A stretch of 64,000 nt of DNA from Trochalopteron elliotii (lineage: Eukaryota; Chordata; Aves; Passeriformes; Leiothrichidae). Made by a program: the position numbers and the translations under genes. Within the stretch, counting starts at the first letter, position 1; every line of letters starts with the position of its first letter. Below, piece after piece: positions 1-11,504 of this stretch. The notes beneath the pieces are model-generated. The model was not told where the DNA came from, did not search any database, and saw nothing but the letters and a program-made list of their open reading frames with translations. The stretch is taken from positions 748,663 to 812,662 of the forward strand of contig JANPWX010000130.1 of assembly GCA_024734555.1 (NCBI GenBank), written 5' to 3'.

Positions 1-3000
1 TTGGGGACAATATACATAATTCAGAAATTTGGGATGCTAGAAAATGTACATAGCATGGAGAATGTTACATGTGCTTGCAGTAATTTACCACAAAGAACAG
101 AACACCATCTGAAAACATGGTTTAAAGCAATAACAAGGAGGCTGAAATACAGACAGCATTTGGGCACTCAGCTCCTTGTGTCTGTTGGTGCAAGTCAGAC
201 ATCATGCAAGTATGAGAGAAGTCCTCTTCTAATTTAAAAGAAAATAATAACTATTTTAATTATGTGACCATTCCAAACAGGCTCTGAAGTGCAAAAGCAA
301 TCACAAGCACAATAAAACAACCATTCCATGCTTTTTAGTCACAGGATGTGTTACAATAATTCTTGAAGCTCCCAGCAGTTTCATAACAAAGTAGTCACAT
401 CTGCAGTTTCATAGAAATTACCACGTCTGTGCCAACGTTTCATCTTACGAATGTTTGCAGGCTCCGATTTCCATGTTTAGAAGAGGAATGAAACAAGGCA
501 ACTACTTAAATTATTCCACCTCTCTGGCTTGCTATTCTGAGATTTAAGGAGCAGAGGCTTCAGTCAGGGTAATGGAATGGTGGCGGTGATCTCCACTGGC
601 AAGGGAGGCTCTGCTCCTGAAGGAGACAGCTTCAGCCAAGCCCCAGTCTGGTTATGTACACTGTTACTGAGACTGAAAATGAGGGAACAGATGCTGTTGG
701 AGAACCAAATGGAAGGCATTCTGCAAAAGAAAATAAACAAACCTAGCCACATTCAACCAGCCAAGGTACAGGAAGGAAGCAGCAAGTCTGTTCCTAAAAG
801 TAAAAAGGATTCTGCAGAACCACCAGAAAAAAATGCACTGCTGATGAATAAAATTAATTCCCTTCCCCAGAATCTCGGCATATTGCTAGGAAAAAAACAT
901 ATTAAGCACATTTTATTTACCTGCATTGAAACACTAAAGCAAACAAACAAACCACTGAAAAAAACCCCCAAACAGGCAAGTGTAATTCAGTGAATTGATA
1001 GTAAATTCAAAGTGGTATCACATATTCAAGAATGCTTCAAATAACATCTCTGGTAAAACAAGTACTCTCGGGGGGAGGCTGAATCAAGATGCCCAGCTTG
1101 CTTCTAAGTGTCCTGACCTAAACATTATGACCTAAATCTTGCAAGAGTGGAGAAAAATGAAACCTCAAGCCCATATGGATTCTCACTGCCATTAGCAGGC
1201 CTGCTTTCTTTACCGTTTTATGGGAGTCTATGCCTGTGTTTTAGTTATCCCCAAATTCTGGTCAATTCCAAGACACCAGTATGAGCTGCAAAATGAGACA
1301 TATGGAAGGCACCCAGGGAGATCCAGCAGCCTGCCTTTTGAGTAGGCAGGTAGCTAATCAACAGCTAATTGTAAGAACAGGTCTCCAGAGTGTCTGTCTG
1401 GGAAAGCTTCTGCTGTTTGTGTTGTCCCCACAGCTGCACATGACAACTGCCAACCTACAACCCATGGTCTGCTTGTGACAACCCAAATTTCAGAGACCAG
1501 CTGGCATCAGTGAGCAGGTCCAACAGGCTGTTCTGCTCCCCTGGACTTCTCTCAATCAAAGAAGAAACTTCTCTAGTGCTGTTCTTCCCATCCCTTTAAC
1601 ATTCACTTTGACAACTGTCATCGTCAACAAGGGAAGTAACACTGTGCTCCAGACAAGCTGGTGGGAGGCAGGAATGGGGCTACAAAACCAAAGGGAACTA
1701 TTGGTTTGGCCTTTTAAATCCTGCCTTGCCAAAGGACACAAAACTTCCTGTACTCCAGTGGAGCCTTCTCCTTATCTTGCCTCCATGAAGTGGTCATCCA
1801 CCTAAAAATGCCTGCAATGCTAAAAGTCTCCTGCCATTGAAACAGCAGGAAGAGAAAGAAGATAATAATTGGAATGACCTGCTTTTACAGACTGCAAGTC
1901 ATCTATTATGAAAATGATTATTTATAGCAACTGAGAGAGAAAATTCAGAACAAATACCCTCACTGTGCAAAATTCTGAGCTTTTCCCCCCACCAATGGTT
2001 TTGGTTATTCAACAATATCCAGAAGAGTTCTTTACCAAATGCCACAATTTGTATTTTCTAACATGCTCTAAGATACCATTAGGGTTCATATCAGTGGTGT
2101 TATGAACAGAAAATATGGTTTCCCAGTGAAGGGGAGTAGCAACTATCTAGAGGGAAAAAGGAAATATTTGTCTCAGGATAGAAACCACAGGGATTGCTAT
2201 TTTCTGGAGTGTGGAATTAGGGGGGAAAAACAGGATACAAACTCATCTCGAAAGTGATGTGTACACTGGTCCAAATGAAGTCATCACTTAAATTTATCTA
2301 AGCCACCCTCACTAAGAGGAGAAACCAGAAGGGAATTAAGCTAAGAGGGGAAATCAGAAGGGAACTAAACCATATATGAAACAGTAACCTAAGTAGTATG
2401 ATATAGCTTCAATAATGAAGGGAGCTATGCACAAACCTCATCTCAGTAAATACAAATGGTCCTGTTCAGTCTTTAAGAATGTGAAAGTTTCAAGTCTCTG
2501 CTCCTAGGAAAGTCAGAAACAATACAGGTAGGTTGTACAAAACCCCTAAAATTAAATAACTGAGGGTAAACAAAATACCCTAAATTGTATCTCCTCAATG
2601 AAACACTGATTTAGAAAAGTTTTTCAGTTTAAATTCAGTCACAATTTTAAACCATATTTTCTCAGAAGCCAGACTTAATTTGTTGTAATATGTTTTTTGA
2701 CTACCTTTTGCAATGAGTTCATGGGCTTATGTGCAAACACACCACTGTCAATTACTTCAGAGTGTGACATGAGAAACATAACTTAAACCTTGTGCACTAT
2801 AAAGAAAATCTAAACTTCTTACTTATTTTTAACAAATGATTCACTTTTTTTTTAAATAACAAATTTCTTTCAAGTATCTTGTTTATTCCTTTGCATCAGT
2901 AGTCCCCACTATCCCGTGTCTACTCTTCCTTTGCCATGTATTTAAAATAATTTTATATTTAACTGACTTAATTTTACAGACTAGTGCTATTCATATGCCA

Positions 3001-3170
3001 ATTTTCAACATCTAAGTCTTAATAGCACTTAATGTGAGTTATCTTTATCTGTATCCTTCAGATTTGAATAAAGACTTCTCCAGACACACAGAACTCATGG
3101 GATCTAGGGACAATTGTGATTTCAGTAAACATGCATTTCAAGAAGTAACAAATGTTACATAACAAATGTT
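1..3170. other. AT-rich single-copy DNA, no gene recognised
   Basis: This stretch contains only short open frames and no recognisable protein, RNA gene or interspersed repeat. The one structured item is the small tandem duplication near 2.31-2.37 kb, listed separately. It reads as intron or flanking sequence. I cannot tell which, because no exon anchors it. Confidence 0.5.
2312..2368. repeat. Two-copy tandem duplication, 29-base period
   Basis: The units at 2312-2340 and 2341-2368 both read CTAAGAGG, then GAAA, then CAGAAGGGAA, then TAA, and differ by only a few substitutions. It looks like a local slippage or duplication event that has begun to diverge. No function is suggested. Confidence 0.8.
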
Positions 3171-3171
3171 T

Positions 3172-3226
3172 ATCATAGAATATTCTGACTTGAAAGAGAC
3201 CCACAAGGATCAAGTCTAATGTCACA
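3172..3226 (-). mobile_element. CR1 LINE, extreme 3' end stub
   Basis: The plus strand reads ATCATAGAATATTCTGA followed by a purine-rich stretch and CCCACAAGGATCAAGTCTAA. This is the reverse complement of the avian CR1 3' terminus (the GGGTCC-type end followed by the ATTCTATGAT tail). Only about 55 bases remain, as is usual for 5'-truncated CR1 insertions. Just outside the tail the sequence TAACAAATGTT occurs twice (about 3147 and 3160). This may be chance or part of the insertion site. Confidence 0.7.
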
Positions 3227-4870
3227 GAGTCATTTTGGTGCAGTAGTAGCACAAGATACATCATCACCTGAAGAAACACCTGCAGGTGTAAATACAAAGT
3301 ATTCCTCTAAATTTAAAATATTCTGTTCAATCAACACATACAGAACAAACAAAGGAGTGGATATCTAAGAGGATTTTTAACCTTGACTTCTCATATTGGG
3401 TTCATAGATGAAAATGTGTATCTTTGCCAAAGCACATGGACCTCAAAGCTCTTTGAGCTCTTGCTGCATCTCTACTTGCACTGTTAAAGGGCTCCTTTCA
3501 TTGTTTATTCTCCTTTAGGTTTAGATTTGATTTCAACAACTGCTGCAATATTAATTCAAATCTAAGAGTTTGTCTAGACAGATTAGCCATTCCAAATATT
3601 CAGGCATATACATTTCCAGTCCCCAGTCTGATTCCATAAGGGCCACACCACAAGTGTGGAAAATAAGCTTGGTATGCCAATGTTCATGAATTTCCATATG
3701 TAGATCAGCCCTCAATTTCCCAACTAAATAAATCCATCTCCCACATCTCTCAGGGTCACATGGGAATGAGAGACAGCATTTGATAACTGCTTACTTACAA
3801 ACACAAATAGAAGCATATTTTGCAAGATTCTTTCTGCATTTGTTGTTTTTTACAAGAACTGTATAATGAAGATGAAAGGAAATATTAGGCAGAGATAAAA
3901 TTCTTCCACTTTTTGAAATGGAAAAAATCTAAGTCCACTGGATTTGCTTGCTAAAATATTCAGTGATTTTTCTTTTTTTCCACCAAAGCAATGGTCAATC
4001 ATTTATCTGCAAAGAATTGTGTTGGCTTTGTATTTAATATTGTGGTAACAACTGCAGAATGTATTTAAGGGCATCACATGCAGTGTTAGTGTCCTGGCCC
4101 CCCCAGCTTCCAACCTGTTGCCTATTGCAAAAGGCCTCAGTGACTAAAAACAGTTCTGCAAGGGTATGGAAATCATTCATATGAGATATTTTCCATATTT
4201 AATTACATCAAGGGCTTCATGACCTTTGTCAACTGCAGGTTTCAAAGAGCCTTCTGCAAGTAAACCAACAGCTTTGGAACACACAGCTTCCAAACAGAGA
4301 CTCTTTTGGAACCAGTTATGTTATACAGCTTACACCATCCAGTTCCTTGATTTCCAAGCAGTTCTGGAAATAAAGTCATTCAGAACTGATAGGTGCAAAT
4401 CACAGGTTCATCAGGATAAATTAAATGTCTTCCTCTAAAATAGAGTGCTTCAATACACACTCACTTGTAGAGAAAACCTAATTACTCCATAGTCATAATA
4501 ATGCAACTCAACAGAAATAAACATATCTACACAGCTCCTGAAAGCAGTTTCTCACCCACTATTAAACTTCCTCAGCCCAAAAACTTCTTGTAAAGTCAAG
4601 GACATCAATTGTCCTTCAGACATGCAATTTCAGACTAGACTACAGTGGCATCTTATGCTGTCAGTGTCTGCTAGGAACTCTATCCTCCATCAGCTTCTTT
4701 AAGGAACACTCTTATCTTGCACAAAACTGCTGCCTTCAGAGTCCTGGGTGCTCATCAGCACTTAGTGAAACCTGATCTGTAGATAATCAAGGGGCAGAAC
4801 AATTCTAGTGATACACAGACTACAACACTCAAACGATTTTTAAAAAGCAGTGTAATTAAGACTAGCTGTG

Positions 4871-5062
4871 TCACAGCTTATGCAGTTTGATGAAGCAGTG
4901 TATCCACACAGACATCAGTTTAGATGGTGACATGTTAGCTGTAGGTGTGGCAGTGGGCAAAACTAGCAAGGAGCAGGCTCTGCACGCTGCAATGATTGGT
5001 AACTTCTCATTGAAGCTCTCAAAAACCTGCCTGAAACACTGGCCCATGTGGAGGTAACAAGT
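4871..5062 (-). CDS. Candidate terminal coding exon, unidentified protein
   Basis: On the minus strand a fair 3' splice site (…TGTGTGTGCAG) is followed in phase 0 by 63 codons ending in TGA. The peptide begins TCYLHMGQCFRQVFESFNEK and ends WIHCFIKLHKL. It is rich in Cys, His and hydrophobic residues, and I do not recognise the family. The open frame continues upstream of the splice site to an ATG at 5149, so it might not be spliced. The opposite strand is also open here (4890-5057), so at most one is likely to be real and both may be chance. If genuine it would suit the last coding exon of a gene transcribed leftward from the CpG island near 8.2 kb. Confidence 0.2.
   Translation of the reverse strand, partial: TCYLHMGQCFRQVFESFNEKLPIIAACRACSLLVLPTATPTANMSPSKLMSVWIHCFIKLHKL
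4890..5057 (+). CDS. Short open frame with a dsRBD-like segment
   Basis: A 55-codon frame runs from ATG at 4890 to TAA at 5055. Residues 9-35 have the pattern of the second half of a double-stranded-RNA-binding domain. A strand ends in LDG, followed by small and hydrophobic residues, a GKTSKE turn and then AxxxAA on the next helix (VGKTSKEQALHAAM). A possible 5' splice site (TGGAG|GTAACA) lies at the end of the frame. The upstream half of a dsRBD is absent and no good acceptor with a pyrimidine tract precedes it. It could be one exon, a processed-pseudogene fragment or coincidence. The competing minus-strand frame occupies the same bases. Confidence 0.15.
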   Translation: MKQCIHTDISLDGDMLAVGVAVGKTSKEQALHAAMIGNFSLKLSKTCLKHWPMWR

Positions 5063-6527
5063 CTGCACACACAGGATTACAAAGACATTCATCGTCCTAA
5101 ACAAATGTACATAAAATATATTACATGTAGTTTTCACTCTTGCTGGCACTCACTGCTGTTTGAGCCTGGCCCCACATATTTAATTATTTTTCTACAAGAT
5201 GGTCTAAGTGGCTTTATTATATACTGCAATAACAAAAGGTACTATGTGATAATAGATAAGGGAGGACACAACCTCCCTGTAACTTAAGCAAGTTTCTTAT
5301 ACCTGAAGAGTATACCTGTGAGTTTGTGCCAAAAATGAGTTCCTGTTAACACACTCAGTTGTGTCCAGAGGATAGAATTGCTATAAAAACACAGGAAGTT
5401 GCACTATCTAGCTGTTATACCCACACACACAGAAGTAAAATACAGAATGAAACTAAATATGATACTGAATCGCAAAACAAACAAGAAATAAAATTTTTAT
5501 GCCAGAGATCCAACTCCTAAAAAAACTAAATATTTTTGGCAGCTACTCACGACCTTAAACCAGGGTTACCAGACTGATACTTTCTATTACATCCATCTCC
5601 TAGAGCTGCAGACAAGGATCTGAGCCCTGCTGAAACAAGTTAGGAAAGGCTGCTCCTGCCTCAAAGAGGTCAGGAGTCAGGTTACATGCAGCAGGTCTCT
5701 AAACAAGGAAGGACTAAGAAAAAAACACACAAACCAGTAAAAAACATCTTACTGGCACTCTAGCTGGTCACAGATCAGGACTCTTACAACACAGGAGCTT
5801 GACTCTGATTTCCAAGATGTGAATTATTACCATACTAGCTCTTTAAGATGTTGCTTAAAATCACAGGACAGTCTGGTCATGAAAAGAACGTGAGTTCCAT
5901 CATGAGATAAAAAACACTGTGACCTTCCACAGATGTTCAAAACCCTTGCCTTACTTGATTATCATAGCTTGCTCTCTGTGTGGCAGCATGGATACATACA
6001 GCACACACATACTCTGCATCTCTTCTCTGCTAAAGATGCTTTAGTGCAAATCAGTCCTTCAGTTCTTAAATTTCATTTGCATGTTCTCTTTGCAAGGAAG
6101 CCTCAAATATTCTCTGAAGTAGAAACACATTATCTCTGAAATCTCGAGATAAACTCTGTAAACATCAGTTTAAGCCAAGAAGCCAGGCCCTATCATAGGT
6201 TGAATCTTGGGTCACATCAGTCACACGTTGCTGTGGCCTACACAGGGTAAGCAGGGAAGTGAAAAACAACTGTGACAGCAAAATTCTCAGTTATGGGATT
6301 CACCTTTTGAAAAGCTACAAGTCAGCAAGGCTCTTCTATAAGAGCCTACATGCCTCCAGTCTCCACTGCCTCTTCTGCCTTTGGACTCAACAGTGCACAG
6401 GAGAGAGTGATCTGGTTAAGCCACTAACAACCAACCAAACCTAGCAAAACTGCCTGCCTTTTAGAAAGGGCTGGCCTGTGGACAATTGTGAGGCAAAGTC
6501 AAGCAAGTGAAATTCTTCAGTGCAGTT

Positions 6528-6543
6528 GGTTAGGTTAGGTTAG
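6528..6543 (+). repeat. Short (GGTTA)n repeat
   Basis: Three GGTTA units and one extra G stand in otherwise ordinary sequence. The unit is close to, but not the same as, the vertebrate telomere unit TTAGGG. At three copies it is not significant on its own. Confidence 0.6.
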
Positions 6544-7308
6544 CAAATTCATTCATTTTATTCCTGAAACAGAAATTGTACATTACTTCATTCTCTTTGT
6601 TGAACAAACTTAACTTCCCTATCTCATCTCCTCCAAACCAGAGCTGCATGGCTGACCTTTTTAGACAGAGGCAGAAAGAACAAATTATATTTTTTTTCTG
6701 TGCTGCAAATCAGTGTAATTGCTCCTGCTGCAGTAACATCTGCCTTTCCAGATACTGAGAAAGCAGATACTGGAGAGCATCCTGCTACATAATGGAATTC
6801 TGAGATCTAGAAAACAAAAGAAATGCTTGTAAAAACTTCTCTGATCTTTCCCCCACACCACGCTTTTTTTTTAAAGCATAAACCATGTAACAAAAAAACA
6901 CATAACAGAAAACAGCTCTTCCATTTCAAACCAGTTTAGGCATTTAAAAGCTGTATGTGTTTATTTTCCTTTTGTGCTTTGTACTTAATCAATACTAATA
7001 CTAAAAGATGCATGCTATAATTGTTCAGATTTGCATTCTTTTTGTGCATTCTGCCATTTATCACACTAAATTGTTACTAAATTGATGGTTTTGCTATTTA
7101 AAGGCTCTTGTTCTAGTTTTACATGCATGACATCCAGTTGGCAACTCTTTCTGCAGTGGAGTGACAAACATTTTAAAGCCCTTAAACCATAATACTGCTA
7201 AATAAGAATAAAAAAAAAACCTAACAAACCAACGACACACTCCTACAAAGAAAAATGCCCAATCAGTTATAACAGAAGGACTAAAACAACCCAATGTGAT
7301 GTGCTTAC

Positions 7309-7433
7309 CTTTCTGCACACACCTACTGAGAACGTTTGGATTCATTATATGCAAATGTACAGTAAGAGTTCTCGTGTCCATTTTATCCACATTCAAGTCA
7401 ACTGGCTGAATTTTCTCTCCCAATGGGCACATA
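7309..7433 (-). CDS. Candidate internal exon, unidentified protein
   Basis: On the minus strand an open stretch ends at a strong 5' splice site (GCAGAAAG|GTAAGC, donor at 7308-7303). It can be entered at GTTCAG|T (7433), giving 41 complete codons with residues MCPLGEKIQPVDLNVDKMDT followed by RTLTVHLHIMNPNVLSRCVQ. The same frame stays open upstream to about 7478, so alternative acceptors are possible. The acceptor at 7433 has a poor pyrimidine tract. I do not recognise the family. It lies less than 1 kb inside the CpG island edge, where an early exon of a leftward gene would be expected. The plus strand is also open across it (a 96-codon frame, 7301-7591), so chance cannot be excluded. Confidence 0.25.
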
Positions 7434-7866
7434 CTGAACCCCTGAACTATCCTCAGCTTCAGATGTACAATACTAACTCAAATATATCAATGAGAACATT
7501 GGCAAAATCACTACATTCCGCTACTCCAAAGGAACAAATTGGAAGCAGAGCAAACAGTGAGAAAATTTGCTTCAGCTATCCCACACAGTAAAATTCAACA
7601 CTCTTGTCATGTATCACACAACTTCTGCTGAAATCAATGTGAGCTCTTGGATCTGTCTGAGATTTGAACTTGATCCACTAACTGCACAATTTATACAACA
7701 AGGAAGTCACCCTCTCAAACTGACGAACAAAACATTGTAATAAAAAAAAAATTGCTTCCTCAGTACATGCAACATTTTGGAAGTAAAGAAAAAGAGAGGG
7801 TAACGCGGCCACATTTCTTCTGAATCTGGGATTTGTTGCTCCAACAAAAACACAGAACCCGATCAC

Positions 7867-7940
7867 CAGCTGTAAATCGTTGCCAATCAGGTGGCAGCCA
7901 GCGCAGCTGGATCCGAACCTCGGCAACTTTGTAAATAACA
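7867..7940 (-). CDS. Candidate short exon near CpG island 1
   Basis: On the minus strand a clean acceptor (CCTTTTTTATTGCAG) precedes 74 bases ending at a moderate donor (CAGCTG|GTGATC). One frame gives 24 full codons, starting VIYKVAEVRIQLRWLPPDWQ. A second frame is also open. The segment holds several CpG dinucleotides in a CpG-poor region, which fits either a conserved exon or the shore of the neighbouring island. Its phase does not join directly to the candidate exon at 7433, but would join to an alternative start of that exon at 7476. Protein family not recognised. A non-coding 5' exon is an equally good reading. Confidence 0.25.
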
Positions 7941-8301
7941 CTGCAATAAAAAAGGCTCAACCTACTAAATTTGTTTTTCCTTTCTCACATAACAATCACA
8001 GTCTCACCAAAACATAATTGCATAACAAGATAAGCATACGTAAAGTTTGAAGAAATAAAGGTCTTAATTGCAAATAAGCGTTCACAGGACACATATGAAT
8101 GCTGGACTCTACCAAAATCCAGCTGCACAGGTCTCCGGGCTCCCAGCACTTTATTGCCCACAGCGGCAGCTATCCTGCTCTCAGCACTGCCATCTAGGAG
8201 AGCGCGCCGGCGTACCGCGGGCCGCCTGGAACATCAGCTCCCAGGCAGCAGCATTCCCGGAAAGCATCGCAAAGCTGTTGCTGCTGCTAAAATTTTGACT
8301 G

Positions 8302-8325
8302 CAGCCGGTAGTTAACTACCGGCTG
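8302..8325. repeat. 24-base perfect palindrome beside CpG island 1
   Basis: The 24 bases from 8302 to 8325 read identically on both strands, centred on GTTAAC with arms CAGCCGGTA and TACCGGCTG. The internal half-sites CCGGT/ACCGG resemble Grainyhead/TFCP2-type sites, and the GTTAAC centre resembles part of an HNF1 site. These resemblances are by eye only. Its place at the edge of a probable promoter suggests a dimeric factor site. Confidence 0.7.
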
Positions 8326-8543
8326 TGCCGGCTCGAAAGCAGCCTCCCCCAAATCCCCCAGCCCTTCCCAAGCGAGGTCCGCTAGGCGCGTACACCGGCA
8401 TCTACTCCGCGTATCTCGGCGTTCCCTGGCGGGAGAAAAAGGGGGGAAAGCCCAGCCTTGTGCACGCCGCCGCCGTGCCCGGGCCCTGCGGGCGCGGAGC
8501 GGAACAGCGCGGGCTCCCGGGGGTGCGAGCGGCGCCGGAGGAG

Positions 8544-8925
8544 NNNNNNNNNNNNNNNNNNNNNNNNNNNNNNNNNNNNNNNNNNNNNNNNNNNNNNNNN
8601 NNNNNNNNNNNNNNNNNNNNNNNNNNNNNNNNNNNNNNNNNNNNNNNNNNNNNNNNNNNNNNNNNNNNNNNNNNNNNNNNNNNNNNNNNNNNNNNNNNNN
8701 NNNNNNNNNNNNNNNNNNNNNNNNNNNNNNNNNNNNNNNNNNNNNNNNNNNNNNNNNNNNNNNNNNNNNNNNNNNNNNNNNNNNNNNNNNNNNNNNNNNN
8801 NNNNNNNNNNNNNNNNNNNNNNNNNNNNNNNNNNNNNNNNNNNNNNNNNNNNNNNNNNNNNNNNNNNNNNNNNNNNNNNNNNNNNNNNNNNNNNNNNNNN
8901 NNNNNNNNNNNNNNNNNNNNNNNNN
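8544..8925. other. Assembly gap of 382 N in CpG island 1
   Basis: The run of N is flanked by very GC-rich sequence on both sides (GGCGCCGGAGGAG before it, CCGGG after it). GC-rich promoter cores often drop out of short-read bird assemblies. Long open frames reported across this run, such as 8325-9146 plus or 8382-9272 minus, are artefacts of translating N. Confidence 0.99.
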
Positions 8926-9149
8926 CCGGGATCAAAGTAACCGGGGGCTGCGGGCTCGGCCGGCCGGCCCAGGTGGGCGGGGAGCCCCCGGGCCCGCTGA
9001 CGGCTCCTGAGGGAGGGGAACGGGCGGTTGCTGACTGCCAGCGGCACCCCCGGCATCTCTGCTCGGAGGGGGCTGAGAGGCCGCTTGAAAGACACTGCGA
9101 TGCCTCTGGTGGGTTTGTTCCCACAGGGCAGAGGGTGGGAGTTTGATGC

Positions 9150-11500
9150 CTTCTCAAGCCAGAGACACGACTGTGGCCTTAGAGATGCTACAGCAACTGG
9201 TTGGATCCTCATCTGTAAAAGCACTTTGCTCCACCAAAGGCGGTTCATTTTGTACTCATAAAAACCCAGCATCTAATACCTGAACTAGGGCTCTAGTCCA
9301 GAAGTAACAGGAGGGAGGAAGCAATCCCAAAATTAATTTAAAGCCCGCTTGGTTTTCCCAGTGATTAACTGGTACTGTGGGGTAGCCTTGTAATCCTTTT
9401 TTTCCCTCAGACCAGTTGTCCCAAAAATGCTTGAGGCTTGTTAAACACACACTTCACAATCTCTGGCTGGAGACCAGAATTGTCCCAGTGCTTTGGCATG
9501 ACTATTTCTGAGTTTGGTTTGTGGTGTTAGTTTTAGTAGCCTTACTGCACTGTTAAAGGATTAAATGTTCAGGTAGTGGGGACCTACAAAGTAAGTGGTT
9601 TCCTCACCATTCGTTCACTGAAAATCAGTAATTCCTTTAATTAATATTTTATGCATTTTCTTGATTTTATTCACTGGAATTCTTGATTTGAACACCCAAA
9701 AGTATTTATTTATTTTAATTTCATACAATTTAAATTGAAAAGAACATTTTCTATGTCTGAATATGCATGGAAAATTTTGTTATATGCTGGCACATACACT
9801 GCATGCTGCACTTGAGACGTATCTGCATTTGCAGTTATATAATCAATAAACATGGGGTTTTGTCCCATAATCTAGAATCACATTCTGAGCAGTTTTAAAC
9901 CAATATGCCTCCACAAATTTAATGCCTGCCAGAAAATTTATGTCAGCTAAAATTTTAGCCTCTGAATTAAAAAAAAACCACTTTTGATTTCTATGGGGAG
10001 AAGTGTCTTAGGAACTTCATTTTTAAAATTTTGTGTTCCTGAAAACTGAGTGGACAATGTAGCACTGTCAAATCTTTTGCTATAGAACAATGAATGTATC
10101 ATTATAATTTAGATAAAGCAGTGCAATCCTTTATATATTTGTTTTATAAGATTCTTATGTTTGCAGTAGTAGTTCAACATGACTCACCTACAGTATATAT
10201 CACTGCCATAGCTGTTGTAAACCTTCTTCTGAGTCAGAGAATGACTTTATGACCCAGAATTCTGGCAGTGAGTACTATCCTAGTGATTCTCCCAATTAAG
10301 AGAGAATTGTGAGTTGGTATCAGAGCAGGGTGAGTCAGTTTGATGTAAGGCAAAACTAAACTCATCAGTTACTACTGCACTAGATCAGTATCCTCTTCCC
10401 ATCCAAAAGTCAGTGTTATGGAAACCTGGAATCAGCTTGTGATGGGACCTCCTCTGAGAGTTCAGGAAGACTGCAGTGGACCATGGAATCAGTTCTCCTT
10501 ATTCCTAAATGCTCCAAGTTACTGTACCAGCCATCTGTTGCTCACTGCCATGGGATGCACAGTAGCTTTGCAGGGGTTTGGGGCTGGCAGCAAGGTTTCT
10601 CTGCTTTATTCTGAGAAATCATTTTGCTTCTTGTGCATACCAAAGTGCAGGATGAACGACATTAAAACCACATGTGGTTCTCTGCATTTTTTTCACCGAA
10701 GAACATTCCAAATCTGCCTGAACTGAGTTTGAATAACAAAATTTGGGTACCCCATACTCTGCAAAGAACATGGTGGAATTGGTCAACCACTTACTTGTTA
10801 AAATTATGTCAGAAGAAAAGGGACCATAATTTGGGATTGGGTACGTGGATTAGCTATGAGGGCATGATGAACTTGAGTTAGGCTGGTGGCAACCTGGGTT
10901 TGCTCTGGTGTTTCATCACCCTGATACCAATAGGAAAGGTTTAAGTGTTGAGATTGTGGTGAGGCCAACATCAAACACAGGGCAGAGAGTGGAGACTCAG
11001 TGACCAGTGTACAATACTTCAGTGGATATATTGCCAGCCATGCCAGGGACTTCAGTGTTGACCCTGGCAGCAGCTCCCTGCTGGGCAGGCAGAGATTGCT
11101 GACTCAGAATTACAGCTGGGATCAGGGCTGAACTTTGGGTGAAGCACAACTGATGAGGCAGGTTTGAAATAGTGTTCAGGAGATGTAAATAATTTTATGT
11201 AATTTTAAATGTATCTCTCACCCACAGATACAGCTGTAGAACAGAAGCTATTGGTGAATTTTGTATAAAAGTTTTACCTTGCTTAGAGTGAAGTATTTGC
11301 ACTATACTGTGTCTGAGGCAGCTGTTAAGGATCCTGGTAAAGGTTAAGGTGAGAATAGCTGGGAATTTGTAACATTTGAAGTTGATGCACTCCTGTATTC
11401 GTGTCCTTGTTAGTAGTCTATGTCCATTTGATTTTATGGTCCAGAAAGTCATTGAAAAATCTAATCCATCTGGTTTCTAAACAGCTTTGGGGTTTTTTTC
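9150..11500. other. AT-rich single-copy DNA, no gene recognised
   Basis: Sequence from the island edge to the CR1 relic is AT-rich, especially at 9.6-10.2 kb, with no repeat of known type and no convincing exon. The frame at 10418-10726 (102 codons) has no recognisable content and is within chance length. If the island promotes a rightward gene, this would be its first intron. Confidence 0.5.
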
Positions 11501-11504
11501 CTGT

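Larger units (their letters stand above)
3230..7300. other. AT-rich single-copy DNA with two weak coding candidates
   Basis: No interspersed repeat is recognised here. The only protein-like content is the pair of opposite-strand open frames around 4.87-5.06 kb, listed separately. A short GGTTA triplet repeat lies at 6528-6543. Runs of A and T are common but short. The stretch could be the 3' side or introns of a minus-strand gene starting in the CpG island at 8.2 kb, but that is inference. Confidence 0.45.
8160..9130. promoter_or_regulatory. CpG island 1, probable promoter and first exon
   Basis: GC and CpG content jump sharply at about 8.16 kb, with clusters such as GCGCGCCGGCGTACCGCGG, and fall back by about 9.13 kb. 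The middle is an assembly gap. Such islands in bird genomes nearly always mark promoters. No TATA box is seen, as usual for this class. Direction is not fixed: minus-strand exon candidates lie just to the left, while to the right I see only a possible acceptor (TTTGTTCCCACAG, ending at 9129). The first coding exon, if present, is probably in the missing 382 bases. Confidence 0.75.

Noticed and set aside
6528..6543. Interstitial telomere repeat
   Set aside because: Only three GGTTA units, not the vertebrate TTAGGG unit.
8325..9272. Long open frames on both strands across the first N run (251-296 codons)
   Set aside because: Most of their length is translated N. The real flanks show no recognisable protein.
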